A DNA stretch of 64,000 bases from Herbaspirillum sp. SJZ107. Its GTDB lineage: Bacteria; Pseudomonadota; Gammaproteobacteria; Burkholderiales; Burkholderiaceae_D. The translations under genes were made by a program, and so were the position numbers. The stretch is from NCBI RefSeq assembly GCF_006715485.1, contig NZ_VFNH01000003.1:1054001-1118000 (forward strand). The letters are read 5' to 3'. This document shows positions 59,700 through 64,000 of this stretch, in pieces. A model generated the notes under the pieces. That model was given only the letters and a program-made list of their open reading frames with translations. It was not told the origin of the DNA and did not search any database. Each line of letters starts with the position of its first letter. Position 1 is the stretch's first letter.

Positions 59700-59950
59700 G
59701 GCGGGGATGATCGCATAGAAGCGATGAGCAGCGGGTGCACGATAGCGTCACCAATGTCCTGATCTATTTTATGCAAGCTATTGCTGACAAAATTTTCACC
59801 AGGCAAGCGAAATTACCGCGAAAAGACAGCGTATTGACGAAAGTTACTGAATGTAACGAGTGACCATGCTTCGGTCAGCTCAGCTATGATGCGTCGCTCG
59901 GCATTGTCTCCAAGGCAATGTTGAACGATTCGTTGTTGAGAAGGCTAGGC

Positions 59951-61108
59951 ATGAAGTTCATACATGGAGCGGTACCCACGTCCGGATCGCAACCGGCACC
60001 CCAGAAGCAGTTTGTCCTGATTAACCTGCTCAAGGCCGGTTCGGCGCAGCTGATCGTCCTGCACCACCTGGCCTTCTACGGCCCAATGTCCGACCATGCG
60101 CGGACCATCATGCCGTCGCTGATCGACTGGCTCTACGATTACGCACGCATTGCCGTGCAAGTCTTCCTCGTCATTGGCGGCTTCCTGGCGGCGAAATCCT
60201 TGTCGCCGCTGGGGCTGCCTGGTGTCGCCAATCCCCTGCAAGCCATCTGGCGCCGCTACATGAAGCTGGCGCCGCCGTTCATCGTGGCGATGTTGCTGGC
60301 CGTCCTTGCCTCGGCCGTGGCCAGCTTGTGGATGACCGACGATTCGATTTCGGCGTCGCCGACCGTTGGCCAGTTGATGTCGCATGTGCTGTTGCTGCAG
60401 GGCGTGCTGGGCTATGAGTCCTTGTCCGCCGGCGCCTGGTATGTGGCAATCGATTTTCAACTGTATGCGCTGATGACGCTGCTGCTGTGGCTGCCGACCC
60501 GTGTCGCCGGCAAGGACGTGCAAGCCTGGCTGGCGCCTGCGCTGGTCGTGATCGGCATGAGCGCGTCGCTGCTCTACTTCAACCGTGACGCCGACTGGGA
60601 TGTATGGGCGCCGTACTTCTTCGGTAGCTATGGCTTGGGCGCATTGGCATGGTGGGCCAGCGATCCCAAGCGTCAGCCCGCTGCAAGCCTGATCTTGCTA
60701 CTGATGATGGTGCTGCCGGCTGCAGTGGCACTGGCGCTGGATTTCCGCAGCCGTATCGCCGTGGCCTTCGTCGTGGCCGGCGTCCTGTTGCTGTTTGGCC
60801 GTGCGCGTCTGGTGTTTTGCACGGGTGGCGCCCTGGGTCTCGTCAATCGCGTGGCAAAGATCTCGTTTTCGATCTTCCTCGTTCACTTTCCCGTGTGCCT
60901 GGTCGTGAACGCGGTGTTCGAGCGTTTCGTGTTTGAGCAGCCTTATCTGCAGGCAGTGGGCATGCTGGTCGCCTGGGCTGCCAGTGTGGCTGCCGGCGCT
61001 GTCTTTTTCCGTTGGGTGGAGGCGCCCCTCGGAAAGCTGTTCGCCAAATCGTCCCGAGCGCTGCCGATGCATGCGCTGCCGTCCAAGGCGTCGACAGTGC
61101 GCGGATAA
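59951..61108 (+). CDS. membrane acyltransferase (Acyltransferase_3 family)
   Basis: The 385-residue protein has about ten membrane helices and the Acyltransferase_3 start LKAGSAQLIVLHHLAFYGPMSDHA, with a conserved His pair, and VQVFLVIGGFLAAKSLSP. Such enzymes O-acetylate or acylate sugars or peptidoglycan. The ATG at 59951 follows AGAAGG; an ATG at 59918 has a poor ribosome site. Upstream (59700-59950) is a gene-free stretch containing GTTAC and GTAAC around a 5-base spacer (59843-59857). The target is unknown. Confidence 0.85.
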   Translation: MKFIHGAVPTSGSQPAPQKQFVLINLLKAGSAQLIVLHHLAFYGPMSDHARTIMPSLIDWLYDYARIAVQVFLVIGGFLAAKSLSPLGLPGVANPLQAIWRRYMKLAPPFIVAMLLAVLASAVASLWMTDDSISASPTVGQLMSHVLLLQGVLGYESLSAGAWYVAIDFQLYALMTLLLWLPTRVAGKDVQAWLAPALVVIGMSASLLYFNRDADWDVWAPYFFGSYGLGALAWWASDPKRQPAASLILLLMMVLPAAVALALDFRSRIAVAFVVAGVLLLFGRARLVFCTGGALGLVNRVAKISFSIFLVHFPVCLVVNAVFERFVFEQPYLQAVGMLVAWAASVAAGAVFFRWVEAPLGKLFAKSSRALPMHALPSKASTVRG

Positions 61109-61149
61109 TGCTGGCGATGCGGCTGGCGCGATGCGAAATGCGCGCACAT

Positions 61150-61179
61150 GAAAAAAGCCAGCCCGAGGGCTGGCTTTTT
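61150..61179. terminator. bidirectional terminator between the acyltransferase gene and gyrB
   Basis: GCCAGCC pairs with GGCTGGC around a short loop, with an A run on the left and a T run on the right, serving both convergent genes. Confidence 0.92.
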
Positions 61180-61199
61180 GTTGAGCTCGAAACATCCGA

Positions 61200-63704
<2,505 letters not shown>

Positions 63705-63798
63705 GACTGCTTTCTCAAAAAACGGGTAAACCAGACCGCGGGCTCAGGCGCACGCGGTCTTCAGGCAACAAGACGATATGGGGTCGTTTGCGCCTTTT

Positions 63799-64000
63799 TT
63801 AAATACGCATCGGCATGACGACATATTTGAAGTCGCCATTTTCCGGAATCGACATCAGCGCCGACGAATTCGAATCGCCCAGCGCAATGTTCACCTGGTC
63901 GCACTTCAGGTTGTTCAGCACGTCCAGCAGGTAGGTGACGTTGAAACCGATGTCGATCACGTCGCCGCCGTAGTCGATTTCCAGTTCTTCCACCGCTTCT
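63799..64000 (-). CDS. dnaN: DNA polymerase III beta sliding clamp, C-terminal end (runs off the window)
   Basis: The last 66 residues of DnaN are visible: EELEIDYGGDVIDIGFNVTYLLDVLNNL, then DQVNIALGDSNSSALMSIP and the C-terminus KYVVMPMRI. The clamp ring tethers replicative polymerases. The start lies beyond position 64000. The order dnaN then gyrB on the minus strand implies that dnaA and oriC follow to the right. Confidence 0.97.
   Translation of the reverse strand, partial: EAVEELEIDYGGDVIDIGFNVTYLLDVLNNLKCDQVNIALGDSNSSALMSIPENGDFKYVVMPMRI

Overview
The window is a 64 kb piece of a GC-rich betaproteobacterial chromosome. The protein set points to the Oxalobacteraceae (Massilia-like): a TolC/HlyD/FUSC efflux operon, a GntP/GntK sugar-acid operon, a long cobalamin cluster, hybrid kinases and GT9 glycosyltransferases. 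This placement comes from recognised protein families and has not been tested by a search. The right edge carries gyrB and the end of dnaN, so the replication origin (dnaA-dnaN-gyrB) probably lies just beyond position 64000. The left edge carries the start of uvrA.

Layout. 1-3.6 kb: uvrA (partial, minus), a beta-propeller lipoprotein, and ssb with a bidirectional terminator. 3.6-8.4 kb: a minus-strand operon (serine-glyoxylate-type aminotransferase, ACS-type MFS carrier, 2-keto-4-pentenoate hydratase-like protein, DUF1428 protein) divergent from a GntR/FCD regulator, with matching operator-like palindromes at both starts. 8.4-19.7 kb: a cobalamin riboswitch followed by 14 tightly overlapping genes, an ECF cobalt transporter (cbiMNQO) and a cobalt-early (anaerobic-type) corrin ring pathway. 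19.8-24.5 kb: a double-module hybrid histidine kinase and an alpha/beta hydrolase. 24.5-31.3 kb: a minus-strand operon of gluconokinase, GntP permease, a 1019-residue two-domain pectate-lyase-like/propeller protein, an esterase and a ThuA protein, with a LacI-type operator at its promoter. 31.5-34.5 kb: a GH1 glycosidase and a YbjJ-like MFS carrier, divergent.

34.8-43.5 kb: a chemoreceptor, then a glycan-type locus of two converging units (DUF4254-GT2-GT9 facing GT9, a dimethylformamidase-beta-like protein and a carbamoyltransferase), with a 12-bp tandem repeat where they meet. 43.6-48.8 kb: nudC, a membrane protein, folE, a stand-alone IS4/5-transposase-derived small protein under a palindrome, an aldo/keto reductase lacking the usual catalytic histidine, a PAP2 phosphatase and a lipoprotein. 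49-53.6 kb: a PaoABC-like molybdenum aldehyde oxidoreductase plus an SDR. 53.6-59 kb: a MarR-controlled AaeAB-like aromatic-acid efflux operon with its own outer-membrane factor. 59-61.1 kb: a HAD phosphatase and an acyltransferase. 61.2-64 kb: gyrB and dnaN.

I saw no tRNA, rRNA, CRISPR array, prophage or complete insertion sequence. The loci I would look at first for undescribed biology are the DUF4254/GT/carbamoyltransferase locus, the pectate-lyase-propeller/GntP operon, and the transposase-derived DUF4096 protein with its palindrome.
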